Below, piece by piece: positions 49,339 to 58,116 of a stretch of DNA of 64,000 nt. The DNA is taken from the NCBI RefSeq assembly GCF_000368145.1, contig NZ_KB849283.1, positions 434,001 to 498,000 of the forward strand. Direction: 5' to 3'. Below the pieces are notes generated by a model. That model saw only the letters and a list, made by a program, of their open reading frames with translations, was not told the origin of the DNA and searched no databases. Numbering within the stretch: position 1 is the first letter of the stretch; every line of letters begins with the position of its first letter. The DNA is from Acinetobacter guillouiae CIP 63.46 (lineage in GTDB: Bacteria; Pseudomonadota; Gammaproteobacteria; Pseudomonadales; Moraxellaceae). The position numbers and the translations under genes were made by a program.

Positions 49339-49972
49339 ATTATACGGTGTGCTTGGTCAAAAGTTTGGTTATCAATTTGAGCTCGATGTTGCGAGTCCAC
49401 GTGAAGCGATTCGGGCTTTATCCGCTCAGATTGATGGATTTGAAAATTACTTGCTGAGTGCACATGAACGTGGTTTGGCTTTTGCTATTTTTACTGATTC
49501 AAAATCCAAACAGCGTGGCAAGAAAAAAGTAGCATGTTTTGATGCTTTAAAGGGCAGAACTATTACAGGCAACAATATTGGTGTGTCTGAAATAGATATG
49601 CTTACAGATACAAGTGAAATCAAGATTGTGCCACGGGTTCTGGGTGCAGGTGGTGATAACGGAGTATTGCAGCTGGTTCTTGGTGTTGTATTGATTGTTG
49701 CTGGCTTCTGGACAGGTGGGGCAACATCAAACATGGGGGTTGCTTTGATCGGTGCTGGTGCAGGCATGGTGATGGGTGGTATCGCACAAATGCTCGTACC
49801 TAAAGTTGATCCGAATACTAATCAAAACCAAGACGGTAATCGTGCCAATTTTGGCTTTGGTGGAGCGGTAACCACCATTGCCCAGGGTAATCCTGTTCCT
49901 GTATTGCGTGGTAAACGAGAAATTGGTGGATTCATCGTGTCGGCAGGGCAATATCCTGAAGATATGATGTAG
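49322..49972 (+). CDS. Tail assembly protein I
   Basis: A 216-residue protein. The ubiquitin-like N-terminal domain (TIKLYGVLGQKFGYQFELDV) and the Gly-rich hydrophobic C-terminal half (VLQLVLGVVLIVAGFWTGG) match lambda gpI, which works with K in tail tip formation. The 17-bp overlap with K shows coupled expression. Confidence 0.87.
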   Translation: MLKTIKLYGVLGQKFGYQFELDVASPREAIRALSAQIDGFENYLLSAHERGLAFAIFTDSKSKQRGKKKVACFDALKGRTITGNNIGVSEIDMLTDTSEIKIVPRVLGAGGDNGVLQLVLGVVLIVAGFWTGGATSNMGVALIGAGAGMVMGGIAQMLVPKVDPNTNQNQDGNRANFGFGGAVTTIAQGNPVPVLRGKREIGGFIVSAGQYPEDMM

Positions 49973-49987
49973 ATAAGGTTGAGTCCT

Positions 49988-50010
49988 GGCGCATAAAGCG
50001 CCTTTTTTTT
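49988..50010 (+). terminator. Rho-independent terminator
   Basis: A GGCGC-ATAAA-GCGCC hairpin with T8, directly before the J gene. Confidence 0.8.
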
Positions 50011-50025
50011 ATGCTTGAGGAATTT

Positions 50026-53000
50026 ATGAATACACCAATTAAGGGCGCAAAAGCTGGGGCACAACAGCCACGTCAGCCAGTGATTGATCTTGACTCAGCA
50101 CAATCTAAAACTTTTATAAAAATTCTTTATGGTTTGTCTGAGGGTCCAATTAAAGGTTTGGCCAACGGGTACAAATCAATTTTTTTAGATGATACCCCTT
50201 TGCAAGATTTTAATGGCAACTGGAATTTTGAAAATGTCAGTGTAGATACTCGCGAGGGTACAAATGATCAAACCTATATTGAGGGATTTCCAGACATTTC
50301 ATCTGAAACAGCCATTGGAGTTGAGTTAAAGTCTGAAACGCCATGGGTCAAAGCATTTAATAATACAGAACTTGATGCGGTTCGTTTGCGCTTACGTTGG
50401 GGGCCATTACGCCAACAGAATGAGAGTAATGGTGATTTGAATGGATATACCATCCGTTATGCAGTTGATGTACAGACTGATGGTGGTACGTGGTCTGAAG
50501 TCTTAAATACTCAAATTTCTGATAAAACCTCTGCGAACTATGAACGTTCTCATCGCATTGAATTGCCAAAGGCAGATTCAGGTTGGCAAGTGCGTATTCG
50601 ACGTTTAACACCAAACACAAGCTCAGAATTTATTAGCGATAAAATGTATGTGCAGGCAGTCACTGAAGTGATTGATGCAAAACTACGCTATCCAAATACA
50701 GCATTGCTTGGGCTTCGTTATGATGCACAAACATTTTCAAATGTCGCAAAAATGGCAGTTGAATGCGAAGGTGTAGAAATACTATTACCAAGCAACTATA
50801 ACTCTCATACACGAGTATATACAGGGCTATGGGATGGTAGCTTTAAACGAGCATATAGCAATAATCCAGCATGGCATTTTTATGATGCTTGTATCACAAA
50901 GCGCTATGCGTTAGGTAATCGCATCAATTCATCCATGATTGATAAATGGTCAATTTATCGTTTAGGCCAGTATTGTGATCAACTTGTACCGGATGGCAAG
51001 GGCGGTCAAGAACCACGGTTTACTTTAAATGTTTATGAGCAATCTCAGGATGATGCCTGGCCTGTATTGTCCAAAATGGCGGGGGCTTTCAGAGCCTATA
51101 TTTACTGGGATGGTCAAGCGATTGTCTGTGATGCCGATATTCCACAAGACACGCTATACACTTTCACCAGTGCCAATGTGATAGATGGTCGATTTGAATA
51201 TTCAGGCACACGTGCACGTGATCGACATACCATTGCGAAAGTGGCTTATGACAATCCAGAAAATCGTTATAAAACTGAATATGAAATTGTGCGTGATGAG
51301 GCAGCCATTGCAAAGTATGGCATTCGCATCTTAGATATTTCTGCCTATGGTTGTACTTCAGTGGGGCAAGCGCAGCGCGCAGGAAATTGGGCATTAAAAA
51401 CTGAACAATTTGAAACTCGAACTGTGACTTTTAAAGTCGGTCTAGATGGGTTTATTCCTCGCCCAGGCAAAGTGATTGAAATTGCTGATCCAATCTTTGC
51501 AGGTCGTGCCAATGGTGGACGTATTTCTTCAGTGAGTACTGATTTAAAAAGCATTACTGTGGATCGTGATGATGTTGTATGTCGCGCTGGTGATCGCTTG
51601 GTGGTGAATGGAGAGGATGGCAAAGCACAGGCGCGCATAGTTCAATCAAAAAGTGGCAGAGTAATTACCGTTGTGTCTGCATTCGATTCTGTAGCAGCGC
51701 AGAACGTGTGGATTGTGGATGCTCAAGACTTGGCAACAATGAAGTTTAGAGTGGTATCAATCAGCCGTGATGATACACATCAATTCACAATAACTGGCTT
51801 GCAATATAATCCTGCAAAATTTGATGCGATTGACCAAGGCACATTTATTGATGATCGTCCGATCTCAATCATTAATCCAAATCTACAATCACCTGTTGAA
51901 TCAGTTTCGGTTTCTTCAGATGAAATGGTGCAACAAGGATTGACGGTTGCCACGATGTTAATCTCTTGGCCACAAGCAACCAGTGCTGTGAAGTACTTGG
52001 TAGAGTGGCGCAAAGATGATGGCTCTTGGATCAAGATGCCAATTACAGGCAATAATTCTGTTGAAGTTCAAGGGATTTATTCAGGAAATTACCAAGCCAA
52101 AGTCACCCCGATTAATGCGTTTGATGTGGCTTCTTTACCTACTTATTCAATTTTAACTGAGTTAAAAGGTAAACAAGGAACTCCACCAGCATTGGCTTTT
52201 ATTAATGTAACGGGAATATTATTTGGTATCAAACTTGAATGGGGTTTTCCTGCAATTGGTGCACTGGATACGGCTTATACAGAGATTCAGGTTTCACCCG
52301 ATGGTGTAAGTAATATTGCTCAATTGGGATTATTTGCTTATCCGACTAGTACGCATACATTGCAAGGATTACAGCCTAATCTAAAACAATATTATCGTGC
52401 GCGTTTGATTGATCGAATTGGAAATATTGGCCCTTGGTCAAGCTGGACCAATGCAACCACTTCAGCGGATGCATCTGATATTTTGAAAATCTTGGAAGGC
52501 AAGATTACTGAAACGCAACTTCATCAGGATCTGCAAACCAAGATTGATCATATTGAAGCAGTAGATGCAGAAATAGGACCAATTAAACAGGATATTCAGA
52601 ATACAAAGGATCAGATTAATCAGGAAATTATTGATCGTCAGTACGCGATTCAACAAGCCAAAGATGGTTTATCTCAGCAAATTATTGATGGAGATAAGGC
52701 TGTACTTCAGGTTGTTGATACGGTTAAGAAATCAAGTGAGGATGGAATAGCCGCTGCACAATCAGAAATTAAAGTTGTTGCTGATAATCTGAAATTGACT
52801 GCTGAAAAAACTGATGGTGTTTACGCTCAGTTGAGCCCACCTTTAATTGGGTCCACTTCTGATCTGATCGGTAATGATCAAGGCTTCGCGGGAACCTGGT
52901 CGCTTCAATCCGCAATAATTGAAGGTGATCTAGTTTTAAGTAAGCGCATTGATACAACTGTTGCTCAAGTTAATGATGTTAAAGCTTTTGCACAGCAAGA

Positions 53001-54498
53001 AGTTCAAGCGCGTATAGAGGGAGATAAGGCCACTGTACAAAAGATTGATACTTATATTGTTGAGAATGATCAAGCTTTAGCAACTGTGCATAATTCGGCA
53101 GAAATTGCAGTTGATCAATCAAATTCAAATGCGGTGTTAATTGATGCTTTAAATTTAGAGATTAAAGACAAAGCAAGTACAGGTGCTTTAAATCAGGTTA
53201 AGTCCGATTTGACCGCAGTTGATAATCGCGTCATTGCAAATACAACCATGCTGAATGGCGTGTATGCGCAAATTAATCCGCCATTGATCGGTTCTGAGTT
53301 TGATTTGATTGGTAATTCTGGTGGGTATGCTGGCGTATGGTCTGAACAATCAGCACGAATCGAAGCAGATATGGCGCAAGCCATTCGGACGGATACAGTC
53401 CAAACAGAATTGAATGGTAATAAAGCTGCCGTTCAAGAAGTTACACAATCTGTTAATGGTCTTTACGCGCAGAAATTTATCAAGCTTGATGTGAATGGGA
53501 AAATTGCAGGGTGGGGTGGCGCAAATAATGGTGTTGAATCTCAATTTATTTTAAATTTTGATTCATTCGCTATTGGTAGTGGAAATAGCACAGGTTATTA
53601 CCCTTTTATATTTCGAACTACACCATTTACTGATCCTGTTACAGGAACTGTTTTCCCTGTCTCAGCTTATCTAAAAGCTGCAATGATGGATTACCAATCA
53701 GTGAATACATCTCATATTGTTGATTTATCTGTTAAGACGGCCAAGATTGATTCTTTGGCTGTGACAACTGCAAAAATTGACAATTTAGCTGTAACAGAGG
53801 GGAAAATAGCAAACCTTGCGGTAGATACGCTAAAGATCAAAGACAATGCTGTGACTGTTCCTGTTTCGGCATTTGCTGAAGCGAATCTGACCATTGGTAC
53901 AAGTTATACCACTGTGCAAACTTTGGCTGTACCAGCAGATATGGGCCATACGATCTTAACTTTTGGATCTGTATTTAGCTTTGTGGGTTATACATCGAGT
54001 CAGCGTTTACTGTGTCGAGTACTCAAAAATGGATCTGTCATCTTTGAAGATTTAGAAGTGCATTTTATTGATTATGCTTCTGTTGGTACAACGACTCAAA
54101 ACAGTGGGCAACATAATCACAGTATAACCGTCAATGTTAGTGGCTCAATGACCGATTCAGGAAGCCATTCGCATTCATTCAATAGTAATACCCAAAACTC
54201 AACAGCTGGAACAATTTCGGGTTCTTCACATAACCATAGTTACAATGGATCGACCAACACAACGGGTTCACATAGCCATAATTTAAGTTTGTCGGGAAGT
54301 GCATCAATGGGTTTAGACGGGATTCATAATCACAATGTTGAGATTAGAGGCAGTGCTCGAAGTGCAGGAACCTTAAATATTTCAAGACATGATTCCACAT
54401 TGATTGCGGGAACGTTTGAGCTTCAATTGCGCTCAGATTCTGGCGGCAATGTGAATGTATCACAGCGTTATATTCACGCAATGACGATGAGGAAATAA
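50026..54498 (+). CDS. Tail tip host-specificity protein J
   Basis: A 1490-residue central tail fibre. The N-terminal half has the J core (SKTFIKILYGLSEGPIKGL, AVDVQTDGGTWSEVLN), then fibronectin-type III-like domains (about 620-820). A coiled region contains two near-identical GVYAQLSPPLIGS and GVYAQINPPLIGS segments. The C-terminal receptor-binding part includes a His-rich HNH/HSH repeat zone (about 1361-1440). I chose the ATG at 50026, after TGAGGA. It determines adsorption. Confidence 0.9.
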   Translation: MNTPIKGAKAGAQQPRQPVIDLDSAQSKTFIKILYGLSEGPIKGLANGYKSIFLDDTPLQDFNGNWNFENVSVDTREGTNDQTYIEGFPDISSETAIGVELKSETPWVKAFNNTELDAVRLRLRWGPLRQQNESNGDLNGYTIRYAVDVQTDGGTWSEVLNTQISDKTSANYERSHRIELPKADSGWQVRIRRLTPNTSSEFISDKMYVQAVTEVIDAKLRYPNTALLGLRYDAQTFSNVAKMAVECEGVEILLPSNYNSHTRVYTGLWDGSFKRAYSNNPAWHFYDACITKRYALGNRINSSMIDKWSIYRLGQYCDQLVPDGKGGQEPRFTLNVYEQSQDDAWPVLSKMAGAFRAYIYWDGQAIVCDADIPQDTLYTFTSANVIDGRFEYSGTRARDRHTIAKVAYDNPENRYKTEYEIVRDEAAIAKYGIRILDISAYGCTSVGQAQRAGNWALKTEQFETRTVTFKVGLDGFIPRPGKVIEIADPIFAGRANGGRISSVSTDLKSITVDRDDVVCRAGDRLVVNGEDGKAQARIVQSKSGRVITVVSAFDSVAAQNVWIVDAQDLATMKFRVVSISRDDTHQFTITGLQYNPAKFDAIDQGTFIDDRPISIINPNLQSPVESVSVSSDEMVQQGLTVATMLISWPQATSAVKYLVEWRKDDGSWIKMPITGNNSVEVQGIYSGNYQAKVTPINAFDVASLPTYSILTELKGKQGTPPALAFINVTGILFGIKLEWGFPAIGALDTAYTEIQVSPDGVSNIAQLGLFAYPTSTHTLQGLQPNLKQYYRARLIDRIGNIGPWSSWTNATTSADASDILKILEGKITETQLHQDLQTKIDHIEAVDAEIGPIKQDIQNTKDQINQEIIDRQYAIQQAKDGLSQQIIDGDKAVLQVVDTVKKSSEDGIAAAQSEIKVVADNLKLTAEKTDGVYAQLSPPLIGSTSDLIGNDQGFAGTWSLQSAIIEGDLVLSKRIDTTVAQVNDVKAFAQQEVQARIEGDKATVQKIDTYIVENDQALATVHNSAEIAVDQSNSNAVLIDALNLEIKDKASTGALNQVKSDLTAVDNRVIANTTMLNGVYAQINPPLIGSEFDLIGNSGGYAGVWSEQSARIEADMAQAIRTDTVQTELNGNKAAVQEVTQSVNGLYAQKFIKLDVNGKIAGWGGANNGVESQFILNFDSFAIGSGNSTGYYPFIFRTTPFTDPVTGTVFPVSAYLKAAMMDYQSVNTSHIVDLSVKTAKIDSLAVTTAKIDNLAVTEGKIANLAVDTLKIKDNAVTVPVSAFAEANLTIGTSYTTVQTLAVPADMGHTILTFGSVFSFVGYTSSQRLLCRVLKNGSVIFEDLEVHFIDYASVGTTTQNSGQHNHSITVNVSGSMTDSGSHSHSFNSNTQNSTAGTISGSSHNHSYNGSTNTTGSHSHNLSLSGSASMGLDGIHNHNVEIRGSARSAGTLNISRHDSTLIAGTFELQLRSDSGGNVNVSQRYIHAMTMRK

Positions 54499-54689
54499 TG
54501 GCATATTTTGCAGTGTATTGTATTGAAACAGGTGTCATTCTAAATGTTGTTGAATGCCCTGAATTCTTAAAGCAAAGAATACATCTTGATCCAGGTCAAG
54601 ATGTATTACAAATAGAGGACCAGATAGAGCAACAGCGTTATCTGGTCAAAAATCAGCAGCTGGTTGAAAACCAATATTATTTGAATTGA
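54498..54689 (+). CDS. Small hypothetical protein
   Basis: A 63-residue protein, MAYFAVYCIETGVILNVVEC, overlapping the J stop by one base. It resembles small tail-fibre accessory proteins found after J in related prophages. Role unknown; perhaps an assembly helper. Its own terminator follows. Confidence 0.6.
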   Translation: MAYFAVYCIETGVILNVVECPEFLKQRIHLDPGQDVLQIEDQIEQQRYLVKNQQLVENQYYLN

Positions 54690-54713
54690 AAGCACCTATT
54701 GAGGTGCTTTTTT
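54689..54713 (+). terminator. Rho-independent terminator
   Basis: A perfect 9-bp stem, AAAGCACCT-ATTG-AGGTGCTTT, with T-run, between tail and lysis genes. Confidence 0.8.
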
Positions 54714-54735
54714 ATGCCTAAATTCAGGGGGTGGC

Positions 54736-55029
54736 ATGGAATTATGGAAATGGTTTCAAGAGCTGATTACTACTTTTGGAACTGCAATCACTTCATTTTT
54801 TATGGGGTTTGTCATGGCTTATTTACGAACGAAAAAGAAGGCTGGCAAAGGAGATTTAGCAGAGTCAATCATGTGTGGTCTTTTTGCTGTTGGTGTTTGG
54901 ACGTTTTTAGAGTGGATGCATATTCCGCAAATTGTAGCTGTCGGGCTGGCATCTGGTATCGGTTATATGGGTACTCATTTTGTGAGTAATCTAATTGAAA
55001 AGAAGGTAGATAATGAAATTAATAGATAA
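54736..55029 (+). CDS. Holin, lambda-holin type
   Basis: A 97-residue membrane protein, MELWKWFQELITTFGTAITS, with about three hydrophobic segments (14-30, 45-62, 65-85) and a charged tail. It matches lambda-type phage holins that open the inner membrane at lysis time. The end overlaps the endolysin start by 17 bp. Confidence 0.82.
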   Translation: MELWKWFQELITTFGTAITSFFMGFVMAYLRTKKKAGKGDLAESIMCGLFAVGVWTFLEWMHIPQIVAVGLASGIGYMGTHFVSNLIEKKVDNEINR

Positions 55030-55804
55030 CTGGAAACAGTCATATAAACTCAAATCAGTACAGATCGGCGCTTTAAGCGCCATTTTTTTTGCTTTGAGTT
55101 TATTCTCTGAGCACTTTTTGACTTTATGGAATGTTATTCCACAGGAAGTTAAAAACTCAATCCCCGAACAATGGAAAGAATACGTTGGTGCATTTGTCGG
55201 TGTTGCTATGATATTGGCACGTTTGAAAAAACAGCCTGAGTTGCATGAACCACAGTTGAATTTAACAGGTGTCAATACACTGATCTCGGCAACAGTATCC
55301 ACTACAAATGATTTAGCTTGGATGATTGAAGCCAAGAAGCATTTAGGCTTAAAAGAAAACACAAGCAAAACAGCTCATAACCCAACAATCCTAAAATGGC
55401 TAAAATCGCTTGGTGCTTGGTGGCAAGAAGATGAAACACCTTGGTGTGGTACTTTTGTGGCTTGGTGTCTGAAGACTGCAGGTATTGCATATCCAAAGCA
55501 CTGGTACCGCGCATTAGATTATGTGAACTATGGATCTAAATTAGCAAAACCCGCTTATGGTTGCGTAGCGATTAAAACTCGTAGCGGTGGCGGTCATGTT
55601 TGCTTTGTAGCAGGTCGAGATATCAAAACTGGTAAACTGGTTTGTATAGGCGGCAACCAGTCAAATATGGTTTGTTATGCACTATATAATGAGTCAGATT
55701 TTCAGGAATTCCGCTGGTATGGCAAGACAAGTAGACCAGCTGAGTCGCGGTATAAGTTGCCAGTTTTAAGTGGGGTAACTTCTACCAAAGTGACGGAAGC
55801 CTAG
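55013..55804 (+). CDS. Endolysin: membrane segment fused to Cys peptidase/amidase domain
   Basis: A 263-residue protein. Residues 16-70 contain two hydrophobic segments, as in a DUF7940/holin-like module. Residues 95-245 form a TIGR02594/NlpC-like cell-wall hydrolase with catalytic Cys145 (ETPWCGTFVAWC) and His195 (GGGHVCFVAG). The N-terminal segments suggest a membrane-anchored endolysin which may act without free export by the holin. Overlap with holin ensures joint expression. Confidence 0.82.
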   Translation: MKLIDNWKQSYKLKSVQIGALSAIFFALSLFSEHFLTLWNVIPQEVKNSIPEQWKEYVGAFVGVAMILARLKKQPELHEPQLNLTGVNTLISATVSTTNDLAWMIEAKKHLGLKENTSKTAHNPTILKWLKSLGAWWQEDETPWCGTFVAWCLKTAGIAYPKHWYRALDYVNYGSKLAKPAYGCVAIKTRSGGGHVCFVAGRDIKTGKLVCIGGNQSNMVCYALYNESDFQEFRWYGKTSRPAESRYKLPVLSGVTSTKVTEA

Positions 55805-55824
55805 TAGCATTATTTGCAAAATAT

Positions 55825-55873
55825 AACTTTGGCCATGTTTGGTAGTAAGTGTGGCTAAAGTTCTTAAATTTTG
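55825..55873. repeat. Repeat copy 1 flanking the LRAT cargo block
   Basis: A stretch containing CTTTGGCCATGTTTGGTAG and GGCTAAAGTTCTTAAATTTT. About three quarters of its bases match the copy at 57183-57230, with an internal inverted repeat (GCCA/TGGC). Confidence 0.65.
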
Positions 55874-56028
55874 TAATCCATTGTTTTTAATTGCATTCGT
55901 GTTTTTCATAAGGTGGCAAAATATTACAAAAAGAATGCCCTCATATGGGAATTTTAAGTTGTAATTGAGATGCTTTAAATTAATTTTTCATTTAATATAA
56001 ATATATTACTATCACTTTGACAATTACA

Positions 56029-56193
56029 ATGAACAAGATTTTAGACTTTCTTTGGGATAATAAAGATATTTTAATACCTACCACCATACCAGAACATGGG
56101 TATAAAAAACTTAAAAAAATTCAGAGACAACAACGAGTAAAAAAAGGGCTTAATGCAGATAAACCTAAAAAAAAACTACAGGTATTAAAATGA
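56029..56193 (+). CDS. Small basic protein
   Basis: A 54-residue Lys-rich frame, MNKILDFLWDNKDILIPTTI, ending KKKLQVLK. Its stop overlaps the ATG of the LRAT-like gene (ATGA), so they are coupled. It could be a partner or antidote of the LRAT-like protein. No family recognised. The 225-bp gap before it holds only the repeat. Confidence 0.55.
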   Translation: MNKILDFLWDNKDILIPTTIPEHGYKKLKKIQRQQRVKKGLNADKPKKKLQVLK

Positions 56194-56642
56194 TTGATGG
56201 GCTAATTAATTCAGCCATTAAAGATATTGTTAAGCCTAAAGTCGGTTCTGTTGTACATTGTGGTTTGTTAATGAATCAAATAGAGCATTCTGGTATTTAT
56301 GTTGGATACAATAAAATTGTTCATCTCGATGGTTCTGGAAGAATTGAAATAGTATCCCCAAAAGTTTTTTTAGATAGATTGGATGGTATGAACTTAGCCA
56401 CTAATATTTATGTTTCTTGTCGAAATGGTAAAGCTGTTGCATCAAAGAGAGCTGCAGAAAGAGCTAGATCTAAAATTAATCAGACAATTAACTACTCTGT
56501 AATTTCAAATAATTGCCATATGTTTACTTCAGGATGCCTAACTGGTGATTTTAAAAATAACGATAATTGGTTTTCACACTTAGAAGAAACTGTTGAAAAA
56601 GAACTTAAAATGAATGAGTGGCGAGTTTGGGATTTATCTTAA
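56190..56642 (+). CDS. LRAT-like permuted NlpC/P60 protein
   Basis: A 150-residue protein with the LRAT signature: His33 in EHSGIYVGYN, His45 in KIVHLDG, and Cys109 in ISNNCHMFTSGC, i.e. the His-His-Cys triad in the order typical for lecithin:retinol acyltransferase-like folds. Bacterial members are thought to be acyltransferases or proteases, and some are toxins. Coupled with the small basic gene upstream. Placed downstream of the lysis genes, where cargo is common. Substrate unknown. Confidence 0.72.
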   Translation: MIDGLINSAIKDIVKPKVGSVVHCGLLMNQIEHSGIYVGYNKIVHLDGSGRIEIVSPKVFLDRLDGMNLATNIYVSCRNGKAVASKRAAERARSKINQTINYSVISNNCHMFTSGCLTGDFKNNDNWFSHLEETVEKELKMNEWRVWDLS

Positions 56643-56730
56643 GTAAGAATAATATGATACAAATTGTAAGGTACTGTAGATAATTTTTCATATCAATTAC
56701 TGAATGCTGCTTTGACCTAAACTCCTTAAA

Positions 56731-56838
56731 TTGGAATCAGGGCAGGGTAACGAAATCACATTATGGATCATTGATACAGTTGCAAAATACAATGAATGTA
56801 GTGTTTTGAATGATGCGAAGAATAAGGCTCTTAGTTGA
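56731..56838 (+). pseudogene. Possible spanin gene remnant
   Basis: The frame LESGQGNEITLWIIDTVA, KYNECSVLNDAKNKALS ends at TGA 56838. It lacks an ATG and has a stop at 56713-56715 upstream. Its helical end with one Cys resembles the C-terminus of phage Rz-like i-spanins, which normally follow the endolysin. If so, the LRAT cargo displaced and truncated it. Weak evidence. Confidence 0.35.
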
Positions 56839-56910
56839 GGGCTTTATTTTGAGAAATTAATACAAGGATAGTGGTATATTATTGATAAAATTTAAGGTGA
56901 AATAAACTAC

Positions 56911-57156
56911 ATGAACAAAAAACAAAAGATAATGTTAATAATAAGAATTACTCAATTCTTTGTAAAATTATTTGCAGTTCTTTTTTTTGGCCTTGGTGTG
57001 CTTTTGGTTTTTACAATTTTATTTTCGCCTATTGGTTTTTTTATTATTCCTATTGGAATTGCGATATTCGAGCTTATTCCAAAATATTTAAATAAGGTGC
57101 TAAATAGAAAGTTGCGGTTGTTGGATTTTGACACCAACCAAGGTAATCAGTATTAA
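56911..57156 (+). CDS. Small membrane protein
   Basis: An 81-residue protein with two hydrophobic stretches (about 7-37 and 40-52) and a basic C-terminus (NKVLNRKLRLLDF). No signal cleavage site or lipobox. Unknown function; accessory gene in the block after lysis genes. Confidence 0.55.
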   Translation: MNKKQKIMLIIRITQFFVKLFAVLFFGLGVLLVFTILFSPIGFFIIPIGIAIFELIPKYLNKVLNRKLRLLDFDTNQGNQY

Positions 57157-57182
57157 CTCAATATTACAAAAATTGAAAATAA

Positions 57183-57230
57183 TACTTTGACCATGTTTGG
57201 TACCAAGCATGGTAAATTTCTTGAGTTTTA
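57183..57230. repeat. Repeat copy 2 flanking the LRAT cargo block
   Basis: Contains CTTTGACCATGTTTGGTACC and TGGTAAATTTCTTGAGTTTT, related to 55825-55873. The ACCATG/CATGGT arms form a hairpin. It lies after the small membrane protein gene. Confidence 0.65.
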
Positions 57231-57263
57231 TAGTTTTTTAATAAATTTTAATAGGGTGTTTAA

Positions 57264-57647
57264 ATGGAAAACGTATTGGAAAATAACTATTTCTTAGATG
57301 GATCAGAAAAAATCCCAAAGGATTGGCGTAAAAAAATCGTTGATATTGTTGAGATTTTCAAGAATAGAAATTTAGAAAAGCTTAATGAAATCGAAGATAT
57401 GGAATACATTGAATTGGACCATGCGCAAGATATGTTAAGTAATCTGGATTCTTGTGATGTTTCTTTAGTAAGCTTACCAAATGAAACATGGGAAAGCTCA
57501 AGTTGCATTTATTTTGGGGATGGTTGGCAGGTTTTTATTGATTTATACACTAAAGAAGAGGGTAGAAGTGATTTTATTTTAACATTTGTTGTGATGAAAA
57601 ATGGGCCAAATCTTATTTTTACTTTAGATAATATTTATGTTCCATAA
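57264..57647 (+). CDS. Hypothetical acidic protein, immunity-like shape
   Basis: A 127-residue acidic protein, MENVLENNYFLDGSEKIPKD, helical first half and beta second half (SSCIYFGDGWQVFIDLYT). The size, charge and alpha-then-beta layout recall small immunity proteins, but I recognise no family. Ribosome site AGGGTG upstream. Unknown. Confidence 0.55.
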   Translation: MENVLENNYFLDGSEKIPKDWRKKIVDIVEIFKNRNLEKLNEIEDMEYIELDHAQDMLSNLDSCDVSLVSLPNETWESSSCIYFGDGWQVFIDLYTKEEGRSDFILTFVVMKNGPNLIFTLDNIYVP

Positions 57648-57708
57648 TTAAATTGAAGAAATATTTAATGTTATATTATTTAAATATTTCATGGGTAAAC
57701 TTTGACTG

Positions 57709-58116
57709 ATGAAACGAGTAATTTTTATACTTTTATTTGCAATTAATCCAAGTGTTTATGCAAATAATATTAGTATCGATACTGAGAGTTTTATAAATTC
57801 AATAAAATATGCAGAAAGAAATCCTGATTTTATTGAGAGAGGTGAAACAGGGGATGGAAGTCAGTTTGTAACTTTTCGTGAGAGAAAGCTTGACCATGAT
57901 AATGTTAAAGTTGTAATCGAGAAAGCATTTAATGCCGATAGTAACTCTCTAGTACGTTTGTCGATTATACAGCATAATCTATCCTGCATCCCAAACACAA
58001 CACAAAGGACTTTTTATTTTTTTGATTTATCCGGTAAATTAATCACCATGAAAGAGCAAAATGAAACAGTATTACCTATGGAATTCAAAGAAATTGCATG
58101 TTCTGAAAAAAAGTAA
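57709..58116 (+). CDS. Secreted hypothetical protein
   Basis: A 135-residue protein with signal peptide MKRVIFILLFAINPSVYA. The mature part is mixed alpha/beta with two cysteines (LSCIPN, EIACSEKK) likely forming a disulfide. Last gene attributable to the prophage. Similar in style to the other exported cargo proteins but not clearly homologous. Confidence 0.6.
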   Translation: MKRVIFILLFAINPSVYANNISIDTESFINSIKYAERNPDFIERGETGDGSQFVTFRERKLDHDNVKVVIEKAFNADSNSLVRLSIIQHNLSCIPNTTQRTFYFFDLSGKLITMKEQNETVLPMEFKEIACSEKK

